A DNA stretch of 32,492 bases from SYIM01 sp041182885 (GTDB lineage: Bacteria; Pseudomonadota; Gammaproteobacteria; Burkholderiales; Burkholderiaceae_E). The translations under genes and the position numbers were made by a program. The notes below the pieces were generated by a model. The model did not search any database and was not told where the DNA came from. It saw nothing but the letters and a program-made list of their open reading frames with translations. Location of the stretch: the NCBI GenBank assembly GCA_049423065.1, contig JBMSQB010000051.1:1-32492 (forward strand). Direction: 5' to 3'. Below, piece after piece: positions 14,628-23,392 of the stretch; positions within the stretch are counted from its first letter, which is position 1, and every line of letters begins with the position of its first letter.

Positions 14628-15371
14628 TCAGTCGAGGCGCCAGCCCTCGTGCAGCGCCACCACGCCCGCGCTCAGGTTGAACCAGCGCACGCGCCCCAGG
14701 CCCGCCTCGCCCATCATGGTGGCGAGCGTTTCCTGATCGGGATGCATGCGAATGGACTCCGCGAGGTAACGGTAGCTCGAGGCATCGCCCGCCACCCGCT
14801 CGCCCAGCCTCGGCAGCACCTGAAACGAGTAGACGTCATAGAGCCGCTCAAGCGGCTTCCAGACCCGCGAGAACTCGAGCACCATGAGCTTGCCGCCCGG
14901 TCGCAGCACCCGCCGCATCTCGGCGAGCGCGCGGTCCTTGTGGGTCATGTTGCGCAAACCAAACGCCACGGTCACGCGATCAAAGTAGCCATCGGGAAAC
15001 GGCAGCCGCTCGGCATCACACTGCACCACCGGCTGCACGACGCCGTCATCGACCATCCGGTCGCGCCCGACCGAGAGCATCGAGGCATTGATGTCGGTGA
15101 GCCACACTTCGCCTTCCGGGCCCACGCGACGGGCAAAGCCCCGCGCAAGATCAGCCGTGCCACCCGCCACATCGAGCACCCGCATGCCGGGCCGAAGCCC
15201 CGCCTGATTGATGGTGAATGTCTTCCAGGCCCGATGCAGCCCGAGCGACATCAGGTCGTTCATCAGGTCGTAGCGCTCGGCCACCGAATGAAAAACCCCC
15301 GCGACCCGCGCCGCCTTCTCGTCTTCGGCGACGGAGGCAAACCCGAAGTGCGTGCGCCCGCTCTCGCTCAC
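14628..15371 (-). CDS. ubiE: Ubiquinone/menaquinone biosynthesis C-methyltransferase
   Basis: UbiE C-methylates the ring of 2-polyprenyl-6-methoxy-benzoquinol (and demethylmenaquinol where present) with SAM. The 247-residue protein shows the family signatures: HFGFASVAEDEKAARVAGVF near the N-terminus, YDLMNDLMSLGLHRAWK, the SAM-binding VLDVAGGTADLA, AFGLRNMTHKDRAL and LMVLEFSRVWKPLERLYDVY. Length is normal. It starts with GTG, with GAGG about 7 bases upstream, partly formed by the stop codon of the DUF971 gene. It is the centre of a ubiquinone-related gene run. Confidence 0.96.
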   Translation of the reverse strand: MSESGRTHFGFASVAEDEKAARVAGVFHSVAERYDLMNDLMSLGLHRAWKTFTINQAGLRPGMRVLDVAGGTADLARGFARRVGPEGEVWLTDINASMLSVGRDRMVDDGVVQPVVQCDAERLPFPDGYFDRVTVAFGLRNMTHKDRALAEMRRVLRPGGKLMVLEFSRVWKPLERLYDVYSFQVLPRLGERVAGDASSYRYLAESIRMHPDQETLATMMGEAGLGRVRWFNLSAGVVALHEGWRLD

Positions 15372-15380
15372 GACCGCGCC

Positions 15381-15821
15381 TCAGCCACAGCCGCCGCGTG
15401 GGCGCGCCACTGCGGTGCTGCTCATGGATGCCGCCTCGGCCGCAGGGGTGGCCTCACGGCTGGCACCGGCCTCGGCGAGCCGGCGCAGATAGTCCTGCCA
15501 GAGCTCCTGCTGGCGATCACCCAGCCAGTAGAGATAGTCCCAGGAAAAAATGCCGGTGTAATGCCCATCGGAGAACATGGGCTGGATCGCGTAGTGGCCC
15601 ACCTGTTCAATCGCCTGAATCGTGACCTCGGCTTTCCCCGTCTGCAGGGTCTCCTGTCCGGGACCGTGACCGCGCACCTCGGCCGATGGCGAATAAACGC
15701 GAAGGAACTCGCACGGCAGACGAAACTGCCGGCCGTCGGAATACTCGAGCTCCAGCACGCGCGAGACTTCATGCAGCACGATTCGAGTCGGAATCGGGGT
15801 GTTCGGGTCGAGACCAGCCAT
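15381..15821 (-). CDS. DUF971 (GBBH-like N-terminal domain) protein
   Basis: A 146-residue protein with the DUF971 pattern: PTRIVLHEVSRVLELEYSDG, then LPCEFLRVYSPSAEVRGHGPGQ and IFSWDYLYWLG. The same small domain forms the N-terminus of gamma-butyrobetaine hydroxylase, and stand-alone versions next to ubiE are common in Betaproteobacteria. Its function is unknown. The start at 15821 is chosen because homology begins there; the longer frame would run into the HIT gene. The last ~30 residues are Ala-rich and end in RGGCG. Confidence 0.9.
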   Translation of the reverse strand: MAGLDPNTPIPTRIVLHEVSRVLELEYSDGRQFRLPCEFLRVYSPSAEVRGHGPGQETLQTGKAEVTIQAIEQVGHYAIQPMFSDGHYTGIFSWDYLYWLGDRQQELWQDYLRRLAEAGASREATPAAEAASMSSTAVARPRGGCG

Positions 15822-15861
15822 TGAAATTCCAGCCCGGCAGCAGCAAAGGGGGACCCGGATG

Positions 15862-16332
15862 TTAGCGGAATTCGCGCAAGCCCACGACCGAAAGACGCTC
15901 GCGGAGCAGCGCCTTGAGCGAGGCAAGCGCCTGGCGGCTTTGGGCAATGCGCCCGGCCACGAGTGCGGGGTCACGCGCAGCGGGCGCGCTCCAGACCGAG
16001 CCGGGAAACATGGGGTCATCGCGCCAGCGCCCGATCACATGCCAGTGCAGATGCGGCACCACGTTGCCGAGGCTCGCAAGATTGATCTTGTCGGGCCGCA
16101 TGCCGTCGCGCAAGCCCCGCTCGACCTCGAACACCACCCGCATCAGATGGTCGCGGTCGGATGCCTCCAGGTCGCAGGTTTCAGCGACATGCGCATTCCA
16201 GATCACCCGCAGAAAGGCAGGATGCTGCGGCTCGTCGGCCAGCACCACACGAAGCCGGTCGTCGCGCGCGAGCACTTCGCCGCCGGGCTGCGTGCAGAGC
16301 GGACAATCAGAGATCAGCGAAGGAGCAGGCAC
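15862..16332 (-). CDS. HIT-family hydrolase
   Basis: A 156-residue protein with the histidine-triad motif HLHWHV (94-99), which gives a nucleotide-binding hydrolase or transferase active site. A CPLC pair (10-13) near the N-terminus may bind zinc, as in some HIT proteins. It begins with GTG; GAGG lies about 8 bases upstream. Substrates of bacterial HIT proteins of this type (nucleoside phosphoramidates or dinucleotides) are mostly inferred. Usual neighbour of DUF971 and ubiE. Confidence 0.92.
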   Translation of the reverse strand: MPAPSLISDCPLCTQPGGEVLARDDRLRVVLADEPQHPAFLRVIWNAHVAETCDLEASDRDHLMRVVFEVERGLRDGMRPDKINLASLGNVVPHLHWHVIGRWRDDPMFPGSVWSAPAARDPALVAGRIAQSRQALASLKALLRERLSVVGLREFR

Positions 16333-16370
16333 GGTGAGCCTCGCAGCGCAGTGGCGGCACAGCCGGCGCC

Positions 16371-17138
16371 TCAGAACTTGGTGTAGCCGCCATCGATCAG
16401 CAGATCGGCGCCGGTCATGTAGGACGATGCATCGCTTGCCAGATAGACGGCAATGCCGCCGAAATCGTCGGCTGTACCCCAGCGACGAAGCGGCACCCGC
16501 GGCAACACCGCGGTCGCGAATTTCTCATCGCCAAACACACCGGTGGTCATTTCCGACTCGATCCAGCCGGGGAGGATGGAATTGACGCGAATTCGATGAC
16601 GTGCAAGCTCGACGGCAAGCGCTCGCGCATACGCAGTGACAGCGCCCTTGGAGGCACCGTAGTGGCTGTTGCGCGCCGCCCCTTCGACCGCTGCGGTGCT
16701 CGACGTCACCACCAGCGAACCGCCAGCGCCGCGCTCAATCATGTGGCGCGAGGCAGCGCGAAAGGTGAAGAACACCCCGTCGAGATTGACCCGCATCACC
16801 CGGCGGAATTCCTCATGCGTCATGGCGCCGATCGGCGCTGAAAACGATGACACGCCCGCATTGGCGAAACAGGCATCCACGTGGCCCAGGCGCGCCACCG
16901 ACTCGGCGAACGCCGCATCAACCGCCTGCTCGTCGCCCACATCGCAGATCTGGGCATGTACGCTGCCAAACCCGGCGAGTTCGGCGCGCGCGCGCTCGGT
17001 TTTGTCGGGATGGGTTCCCCAAATTGCAACCCGGGCGCCGGCCTGCAGCAGCGCACGCGCCATGCCCATTCCGATACCGCCGTTGCCGCCGGTGACGACA
17101 GCACAGCGCCCGGTGAGATCAAACCCTGAATAGCTCAT
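16371..17138 (-). CDS. Classical short-chain dehydrogenase/reductase
   Basis: A 255-residue SDR with all family residues: TGGNGGIGMG (16-25), ANAG (92-95), Asn118, Ser147 and Tyr160/Lys164 in SHYGASKGA, and a C-terminal LLIDGGYTKF. It should oxidise or reduce an alcohol/ketone with NAD(P)(H). A Thr/His pair after the second strand (WGTHPDK) rather than a clear acidic residue leaves the cofactor choice open. It starts 9 bases after the large flavin/iron-sulfur gene, so the two are co-transcribed and may act on related hydroxyacids. Confidence 0.9.
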   Translation of the reverse strand: MSYSGFDLTGRCAVVTGGNGGIGMGMARALLQAGARVAIWGTHPDKTERARAELAGFGSVHAQICDVGDEQAVDAAFAESVARLGHVDACFANAGVSSFSAPIGAMTHEEFRRVMRVNLDGVFFTFRAASRHMIERGAGGSLVVTSSTAAVEGAARNSHYGASKGAVTAYARALAVELARHRIRVNSILPGWIESEMTTGVFGDEKFATAVLPRVPLRRWGTADDFGGIAVYLASDASSYMTGADLLIDGGYTKF

Positions 17139-17147
17139 TGACCGCCC

Positions 17148-20100
17148 TCAGACCAGCACGCGCTCGATGCCGCCCGCATTGGCCCGGCCAACATAATCGG
17201 GCAGCCAGTTTTCACCCAGCACATGACGCGCGATCTCGACCACGATGTAATCGGCCTCGGTGCCGGCGTCTTCCGAATAACGCGACAGCCCCTGCAGGCA
17301 CGACGGGCAGGAGGTGAGGACCTTCACCGGGGTTGCCGCCTGCGCGCGCAGCGCCGCCGCCCCTTTTTTCATTTCCTCTTCCTTGCGAAACCTTACCTGG
17401 GTGGAGATATCGGGTCGCGTGACCGCGAGCGTTCCCGACTCGCCGCAGCAGCGGTCATTGCGCTCCACCCGGCCGTTGACGCTATCGTTGATGAGCGCGT
17501 TCACCACCTTCATCGGCTGGTGCGTTTTCATCGGGCTGTGGCAGGGGTCGTGGTACATGTAACGCGTACCGGTCACCTGCTCGAGCTTCACGCCCTTCTC
17601 GAGCAGAAATTCATGAATGTCCAGAATGCGGCAGCCCGGGAAAATACGCTCGAACTCATAGCCCTGCAGCTGATCGAAGCAGGTGCCGCAGGACACCACT
17701 ACCGTGCGGATGTCGAGATAGTTGAGCGTATTGGCAACGCGGTGAAACAGCACCCGGTTGTCGGTGATGATCTTGTCGGCCTTGTCGAACTGACCCGAGC
17801 CGCGCTGCGGATAGCCGCAGCAGAGGTAGCCAGGCGGCAGCACGGTCTGAACACCCACATGCCAGAGCATTGCCTGGGTGGCCAGCCCCACCTGCGAGAA
17901 CAGCCGCTCGGAACCGCAGCCCGGGAAATAGAACACCGCTTCAGCATCCGAGGCCGCCTTCTGCGGATCGCGAATGATGGGCACATAGCGCGAATCTTCG
18001 ATATCGAGAAGCGCGCGCGCGGTCTTTTTGGGCAGGTTGCCCGGCAGCTTCTTGTTGACGAAATGAATCACCTGCTCGCGCATCGCCGGGCGACCCACCG
18101 TCGCGGGCGGTTTGGCGCTCTGGCGTTTGCCGAACGAGCGAAACAGGTCAACCGCCAGGCGCTGAGCCTTGTAGCCCACCCCCACCATGGCCGCCCGCGT
18201 GGCACGGATGGTGTCGGGGTCGGTGGCGTTCAGGAAGAACATGGCGGCGGCGTTGCCCGCATTGAACTTCTTCTTGCCCATCTTGCGAAGCAGGCTTCGC
18301 ATGTTCATCGACACATCGCCAAAATCGATGTCGACCGGGCAGGGCGCCTCGCATTTGTGGCACACCGTGCAGTGATCGGCCACGTCCGAGAATTCATCCC
18401 AGTGGCGAACCGACACGCCACGCCGGGTCTGCTCTTCGTATAAAAACGCCTCGATGAGGAGCGAGGTTGCAAGGATCTTGTTGCGCGGCGAATAGAGCAG
18501 ATTGGCGCGCGGCACATGCGTGGCGCACACCGGCTTGCACTTGCCGCAGCGCAGGCAGTTCTTCATCGAGTCGGCGATGGCGCCAATGTCGGACTCATGA
18601 AGGATGAGCGACTCGGCGCCCATCAGCCCAAAGCTCGGGGTGTAGGCATTGCGCAGATCGCCAGGCACCGCCGGATCGGCCAGGAGCTTGCCGCGATTGA
18701 AGCGCCCGTCGGGGTCGATGCGGGCCTTCCACGCGCGGAACTCGGCAGTTTCATCATCGGTCAGAAACTGCAGCTTGGTGATGCCGATGCCGTGCTCGCC
18801 CGAGATCACGCCACCGAGTGAGCGGGCCAGCGCCATGATGCGCTCAACCGCATCCTCGGCCTCCTTCAGCATGCCGTAGTCATCGGAGTTGACCGGGATG
18901 TTGGTGTGAACATTGCCATCACCCGCGTGCATGTGAAGCGCAACAAACACCCGGCTCCGGAGGAGCCTGCGATGCGCGCCCTCCACAGCTTCGAGCACCG
19001 GCGCAAAAGCCAGTCCCGGGAAGAGCTCTCGAAGCGGCTCGCGCAGTTCGGTCTTCCAGGACACGCGGATCGTGCGGTCCTGCAGCAGATGAAAGAGCTG
19101 GGCCGCGGGCTCGGCGACCAGGCGCGCATCAAGCGCCGGCAGCACCCCGGCCAGACCCTCGGCGTTGAGCGCAGCGCGCACCGCAGCAAGCGGCTCATCG
19201 ATACACGCCAGCAGCATGCGCCAGCGGCGGCCCACCGCGGCAAGCAGTTCCAGCGCCCGCGCACGCCGCTCGGCGAGCAACTCGTCGGCCGACACCCCTT
19301 CTTCACGCGCCTCGCTGGTGCGGCCCATGGCAAGCGGACCCGACAGCAGCTGCTCGAGCTCCGCAACCAGCGCGAGCTTGTTGCGGATCGAGAGTTCGAT
19401 ATTGATGCGCTCGATGCCGTCGGTGTAGTGACCCATGCGGTCAAGCGGGATCACCACGTCTTCATTGATCTTGAATGCGTTGGTATGACGGGCAATGGCC
19501 GCGGTACGGGCCCGGTCGAGCCAGAAGAGCTTGCGCGACTCGGCCGATACCGCGATGAACCCCTCGCCCGAGCGCGAGTTGGCGATACGTACCACCTCCG
19601 AGGTGGCAAGCGCCACGCCGGCATCATCGTCACCCACGATGTCGCCGATCAGCACCATCTTGGGCAGCCCGCCCCGGCGCGACTTGGTGGCGTAGCCCAC
19701 CGCGCGCAGATAGCGTTCATCAAGATGCTCCAGCCCGGCCAGGATGGCGCCATGCGGCCGCGAATCGAGATAGGTCTTGATCTCGACGATCGAGGGCACG
19801 GCATCTTTCGCCTGCCCAAAAAACTCGAGACACACCGTACGGATGTGCGAGGGCATGCGGTGCAACACCCAGCGCGCCGAGGTGATCAGACCGTCACAGC
19901 CTTCCTTCTGCACGCCCGGCAGGCCCGCCAGAAACTTGTCGGTGACGTCCTTGCCGAGCCCGGCCTTCCGAAACCGCGCGCCCGGAATCTCGAGCACCTG
20001 TTCGCGGATGGGCGCACCGCGCATGCTGCCGTCGGCAGCCAGTTGCGAGGGCGCAAACCACTTCAGTTCGAAACGCGCCATCGGCGCATCATGGATCTTG

Positions 20101-21158
20101 CCCAGGTTGTGACCGATGCGGCTCACTTCCAGCCAGTTGCCGTCGGGGTCGACCATCCGCCACCAGGCGAGGTTGTCGAGCGCAGTTCCCCAAAGGACCG
20201 CCTTCTTGCCGCCCGCGTTCATTGCAATGTTGCCGCCGATGCAGGAGGCATCGAGCGAGGTGGGATCCACCGCAAACACCAGCCCGGCGTGCTCGGCCGC
20301 ATCGGTGACGCGACGCGTGACCACACCCGCCCCGCTCAGGATGGTGGCCACCTCGTGGTCAAGACCGGGCAGGCGCAGGCGCTCGACCGGCCCCAGCGCC
20401 TCGAGCTTTTCGGTGTTGATGACTGCCGATAACGGCGTAAGCGGAATCGCGCCGCCCGTGTAGCCGGTGCCGCCGCCCCGCGGAATGATGGTGAGGCCGA
20501 GTTCGATGCACCCCTCCACCAGCCCTGCGATTTCATGCTCGCTGTCGGGCGTCAGCACCACAAACGGATATTCCACCCGCCAGTCGGTGGCGTCGGTCAC
20601 ATGGGACACCCGCGACATGGCATCGAAGCGGATGTTGTCCCGCGCGGTGGTCCGCGACAGACGCCGCAGTGCCTTCTGGCGCAAAGCCTGGGTGTGCGCG
20701 AAGGCCGCCTCGAAATTTCGTACCGCGCCTCGCGCACGCTCAAGCAGGCGCCCCACTTTGGCTGTGCGCGAGTCATGGGCAGAAGCCGACGCGCCCGATA
20801 ACGGATCGTCCTCGGCGCTTCGCGCATCATCGCGTCGACGTTCGACCTCGGCCAGACGGTGTTCGAGCGCCTCGATCAGCATTCGCCGACGCTTGGGGTT
20901 GTCGAGCAGATCATCCTGCAGATAGGGATTGCGCTGCACCACCCAGATGTCGCCCAGCACCTCGTAGAGCATGCGCGCCGAGCGCCCGGTACGCCGCTCG
21001 CCGCGCAGGTCTTCGACGACCGCCCAGGCATCATCGCCCAGCAGACGGCGCACGATCTCGCGGTCGGAAAACGAGGTGTAGTTGTACGGAATCTCGCGCA
21101 GGCGCGGCGCCTGCGCGGCGGCTGATTCAACGATGTCGAGCGGAATGGGTGCGTTCAT
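17148..21158 (-). CDS. DUF3683 FAD/iron-sulfur dehydrogenase (D-2-hydroxyacid dehydrogenase-like fusion)
   Basis: A 1336-residue fusion. Order from the N-terminus: a DUF3683 region with REIPYNYTSFSDREIV (about 22-37); a PCMH-type FAD domain with PRGGGTGYTGG (226-236); an FAD-oxidase C domain with HMHAGDGNVHTN (742-753) and GEHGIG (787-792); two 4Fe-4S motifs (Cys868/871/874/878 and Cys930/933/936/940); and two cysteine-rich CCG domains (PGCG, CCGYP near 1113, HDPCH, CCGESG near 1237). This joins GlcD-like and GlcF/LutA/GlpC-like subunits in one chain, so it probably oxidises a D-2-hydroxyacid such as lactate or glycolate and passes electrons to the quinone pool. The ATG at 21158 is preferred over a TTG at 21173. 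The substrate is not proven. Confidence 0.9.
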   Translation of the reverse strand: MNAPIPLDIVESAAAQAPRLREIPYNYTSFSDREIVRRLLGDDAWAVVEDLRGERRTGRSARMLYEVLGDIWVVQRNPYLQDDLLDNPKRRRMLIEALEHRLAEVERRRDDARSAEDDPLSGASASAHDSRTAKVGRLLERARGAVRNFEAAFAHTQALRQKALRRLSRTTARDNIRFDAMSRVSHVTDATDWRVEYPFVVLTPDSEHEIAGLVEGCIELGLTIIPRGGGTGYTGGAIPLTPLSAVINTEKLEALGPVERLRLPGLDHEVATILSGAGVVTRRVTDAAEHAGLVFAVDPTSLDASCIGGNIAMNAGGKKAVLWGTALDNLAWWRMVDPDGNWLEVSRIGHNLGKIHDAPMARFELKWFAPSQLAADGSMRGAPIREQVLEIPGARFRKAGLGKDVTDKFLAGLPGVQKEGCDGLITSARWVLHRMPSHIRTVCLEFFGQAKDAVPSIVEIKTYLDSRPHGAILAGLEHLDERYLRAVGYATKSRRGGLPKMVLIGDIVGDDDAGVALATSEVVRIANSRSGEGFIAVSAESRKLFWLDRARTAAIARHTNAFKINEDVVIPLDRMGHYTDGIERINIELSIRNKLALVAELEQLLSGPLAMGRTSEAREEGVSADELLAERRARALELLAAVGRRWRMLLACIDEPLAAVRAALNAEGLAGVLPALDARLVAEPAAQLFHLLQDRTIRVSWKTELREPLRELFPGLAFAPVLEAVEGAHRRLLRSRVFVALHMHAGDGNVHTNIPVNSDDYGMLKEAEDAVERIMALARSLGGVISGEHGIGITKLQFLTDDETAEFRAWKARIDPDGRFNRGKLLADPAVPGDLRNAYTPSFGLMGAESLILHESDIGAIADSMKNCLRCGKCKPVCATHVPRANLLYSPRNKILATSLLIEAFLYEEQTRRGVSVRHWDEFSDVADHCTVCHKCEAPCPVDIDFGDVSMNMRSLLRKMGKKKFNAGNAAAMFFLNATDPDTIRATRAAMVGVGYKAQRLAVDLFRSFGKRQSAKPPATVGRPAMREQVIHFVNKKLPGNLPKKTARALLDIEDSRYVPIIRDPQKAASDAEAVFYFPGCGSERLFSQVGLATQAMLWHVGVQTVLPPGYLCCGYPQRGSGQFDKADKIITDNRVLFHRVANTLNYLDIRTVVVSCGTCFDQLQGYEFERIFPGCRILDIHEFLLEKGVKLEQVTGTRYMYHDPCHSPMKTHQPMKVVNALINDSVNGRVERNDRCCGESGTLAVTRPDISTQVRFRKEEEMKKGAAALRAQAATPVKVLTSCPSCLQGLSRYSEDAGTEADYIVVEIARHVLGENWLPDYVGRANAGGIERVLV

Positions 21159-21177
21159 GAGGCTTCGGATCAATCGG

Positions 21178-21681
21178 TCATTGTAGAGGAGCGGTCACGA
21201 AGGGCGACAGTAACCATCGCCACCAGTCATTGGGCACCCACAACAGGAACGCGGTCATCACCACATAACGGACAAACCGGCCGGCCACCGTCCAGGCCAT
21301 CGAGGGCCAGAAGGGCAGCTTGAGCCACCCCGCAACCGAGCAGAGCGGATCGCCCACCACCGGCAGGAACGAAAAGAACAGCGCCCGCGGGCCCAGCCGC
21401 TCAAACCACTTCAGGTATCGCGTTTCCTTGCCCCGGGCAACGGCCTCGTGCGCCCCCCAGCCCATCCAGTAGTTGACCGCGCCCCCCAGCGTGTTGCCCA
21501 CCGTGGCAACCGCCACCACCAGCCAGAACTGTTCGGGATTGAGCTTGGCATAACCGAACACGGCCGGCTCGGACCCCATGGGCAGCAGCGTGGCCGACAC
21601 GAAGGCGATCACGAAAACGGTTGAGAGCCCGTGCTGGGGCAGGGCAAACCATTCGAGAAGACGGGCGATCCAGGATTCCAT
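21178..21681 (-). CDS. YqaA/DedA-type (VTT domain) membrane protein
   Basis: A 167-residue membrane protein with about four hydrophobic segments. It carries the small DedA-like (SNARE-associated/VTT) fold: FVSATLLPMGSEP, VATVGNTLGGAVNYWMG and SFLPVVGDPLCSVAGWL, the last being the family's conserved GDP-containing hairpin. DedA-family proteins have been linked to lipid flipping and membrane homeostasis; the exact role of this subgroup is unknown. The start at 21681 fits the first hydrophobic helix. It lies 19 bases upstream of the DUF3683 gene on the same strand. Confidence 0.85.
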   Translation of the reverse strand: MESWIARLLEWFALPQHGLSTVFVIAFVSATLLPMGSEPAVFGYAKLNPEQFWLVVAVATVGNTLGGAVNYWMGWGAHEAVARGKETRYLKWFERLGPRALFFSFLPVVGDPLCSVAGWLKLPFWPSMAWTVAGRFVRYVVMTAFLLWVPNDWWRWLLSPFVTAPLQ

Positions 21682-21838
21682 GGCTGAGTGTGGCCTCGAA
21701 CAGCGGGGCGGGACAGAACCGCCTGAGCGTCCCTCCAAACGCGCCGACGGCCGGTGCGCGGGCTTGATTCTGCTCAGACTCTAGCAGCGACGCGGACGGG
21801 CCGCGCCGATGCCAGCGGAGCCATCGGGGATGCCGGAC

Positions 21839-21844
21839 TAAAAT
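21839..21844 (+). promoter_or_regulatory. Possible -10 box directly before ilvA
   Basis: TAAAAT (5 of 6 consensus) ends 6 bases before the ilvA ATG. Transcription from it would start at about the ATG, giving a leaderless message. No good -35 box was found, so this is weak. Confidence 0.25.
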
Positions 21845-21850
21845 GTCGGC

Positions 21851-23371
21851 ATGCCAATCGATTACCTGAAGCGAATCCTGACCGCGCGCGTCTACGACGT
21901 GGCACGCGAGACGCCGCTCGAGCCTGCGGTCAACCTGAGCGCACGTCTTCGCAACCGCGTGCTGTTGAAGCGCGAGGACCTGCAGCCGGTGTTCTCCTTC
22001 AAGCTGCGCGGCGCCTACAACAAGATGGTGCAGCTTCCCCCCGAACAGCTGGCACGGGGCGTGATCGCCGCCTCGGCGGGCAATCACGCGCAGGGCGTGG
22101 CGCTTGCCGCGCGCAAGCTCGGCTGCCGGGCGGTCATTGTGATGCCGGTCACCACGCCCCAGGTGAAGGTGGAGGCGGTTCGCGCGCGCGGCGCCGAAGT
22201 CGTGCTTCACGGCGACTCTTACAGCGATGCCTATGCGCAGGCGCTTCTGCTGCAGGCCGAGCAGGGCCTGGTTTTCGTGCACCCCTTCGACGACCCGGAT
22301 GTGATCGCGGGCCAGGGCACCGTGGGCATGGAGATTCTGCGCCAGCATCAGGGCCCGCTCCATGCAGTGTTCGTGGCCATTGGCGGAGGCGGACTGATCG
22401 CCGGCATCAGCACCTATGTGAAGCAGATCCGGCCCGAGGTGAAGGTGATCGGCGTGCAGACCACCGACTCCGACGCCATGCGCCGGTCGCTCGCTGCCGG
22501 CCGGCGGATCGAACTTGCCGAGGTCGGCCTCTTTTCCGACGGCACCGCGGTCAAGAAGGTGGGCGAAGAGACCTTCCGCCTCTGCCGTCAGTTTGTCGAT
22601 GACATCGTCCTGGTCGATACCGATCAGCTCTGCGCGGCGATCAAGGATGTGTTCGAAGACACCCGCACCACGCTCGAGCCGGCGGGCGCGCTCGCGGTGG
22701 CCGGCCTCAAGGCTTATGTTGCGCGCGAGCGGATCCGCAACGAATCGCTGGTCGCGATCGCCTGCGGCGCCAACATGAATTTCGACCGCCTGCGCTTCGT
22801 CGCCGAACGCGCGGAGGTGGGCGAGCGGCGCGAAGCGGTGTTTGCCGTCACCATCCCCGAAGAGCGGGGCAGTTTCCGCCGCTTCTGCGAGACAGTCGGG
22901 CCGCGCAATGTCACCGAGTTCAACTACCGGATCGCCGACTCGCGCGAGGCGCATGTCTTTGTCGGCATCCAGGTCCAGAGTCCGGCGGAAGCCGCGCGCA
23001 TCGCCCGCGGCTTCGTGAAGGCGGGGTTCCCCACGCTCGACCTCACCGATGACGAACTCGCCAAGCTCCACATCCGCCATCTGGTGGGGGGGCATTCGCC
23101 GCTCGCGCGCGACGAGCGCCTCTACCGGTTCGAGTTTCCCGAGCGGCCGGGTGCGCTGATGCGCTTTCTCACCAGCATGAGCCCCAACTGGAATATCTCG
23201 CTCTTTCACTACCGCAACCACGGCGCCGACTACGGCCGAATTCTGGTCGGGCTGCAGGTTCCAACCGCTGAAAAGCGTCAACTTCGCGAGTTTCTTGACA
23301 CGCTTGGCTACCCTCACTGGGACGAAACCGATCACCCCGCCTATCGACTGTTTCTCGGGGCTCCGCTATAA
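21851..23371 (+). CDS. ilvA: Biosynthetic threonine dehydratase (threonine ammonia-lyase)
   Basis: IlvA converts threonine to 2-oxobutanoate and ammonia, the first committed step to isoleucine. The 506-residue protein has the PLP-enzyme domain with the Schiff-base lysine Lys51 in VFSFKLRGAYNK, the SAGNHAQGVA loop and the GGGGLIAG phosphate-binding loop. Two ACT-like regulatory domains follow (about 330-505, starting AVFAVTIPEERGSFRRF and LYRFEFPERPGALMRFL), as in the isoleucine-inhibited biosynthetic enzyme. Length is normal. The ATG fits the family N-terminus, but no ribosome site is seen. The gene is divergent from the YqaA/DUF3683 unit. Confidence 0.97.
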   Translation: MPIDYLKRILTARVYDVARETPLEPAVNLSARLRNRVLLKREDLQPVFSFKLRGAYNKMVQLPPEQLARGVIAASAGNHAQGVALAARKLGCRAVIVMPVTTPQVKVEAVRARGAEVVLHGDSYSDAYAQALLLQAEQGLVFVHPFDDPDVIAGQGTVGMEILRQHQGPLHAVFVAIGGGGLIAGISTYVKQIRPEVKVIGVQTTDSDAMRRSLAAGRRIELAEVGLFSDGTAVKKVGEETFRLCRQFVDDIVLVDTDQLCAAIKDVFEDTRTTLEPAGALAVAGLKAYVARERIRNESLVAIACGANMNFDRLRFVAERAEVGERREAVFAVTIPEERGSFRRFCETVGPRNVTEFNYRIADSREAHVFVGIQVQSPAEAARIARGFVKAGFPTLDLTDDELAKLHIRHLVGGHSPLARDERLYRFEFPERPGALMRFLTSMSPNWNISLFHYRNHGADYGRILVGLQVPTAEKRQLREFLDTLGYPHWDETDHPAYRLFLGAPL

Positions 23372-23372
23372 T
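23344..23372 (+). promoter_or_regulatory. Sigma-70 promoter for hemA inside the end of ilvA
   Basis: A perfect -10 TATAAT (23367-23372) lies 17 bases after TCGACT (23344-23349; 4 of 6 to TTGACA). The -10 box overlaps the ilvA stop codon. Transcription would begin near 23380, leaving only ~13 bases of leader before the hemA ATG at 23393, which has no clear ribosome site. Confidence 0.65.
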
Positions 23373-23392
23373 CCAAGCAAATTCAACCTGTT

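Noticed and set aside
14649..15824. A 391-codon plus-strand frame opposite ubiE and DUF971.
   Set aside because: Antisense shadow of two confident genes.
17223..20432. Long plus-strand open frames (17223-18443 and 18906-20432) opposite the DUF3683 gene.
   Set aside because: They mirror the codon bias of the 1336-residue gene with clear flavin and iron-sulfur motifs; translations show no recognisable domain.
21401..23335. A 644-codon open frame on the minus strand opposite ilvA and part of the YqaA gene.
   Set aside because: ilvA is unmistakable on the other strand; the antisense product is His/Arg/Ala/Gly-rich with no domain, an effect of GC-rich third positions.
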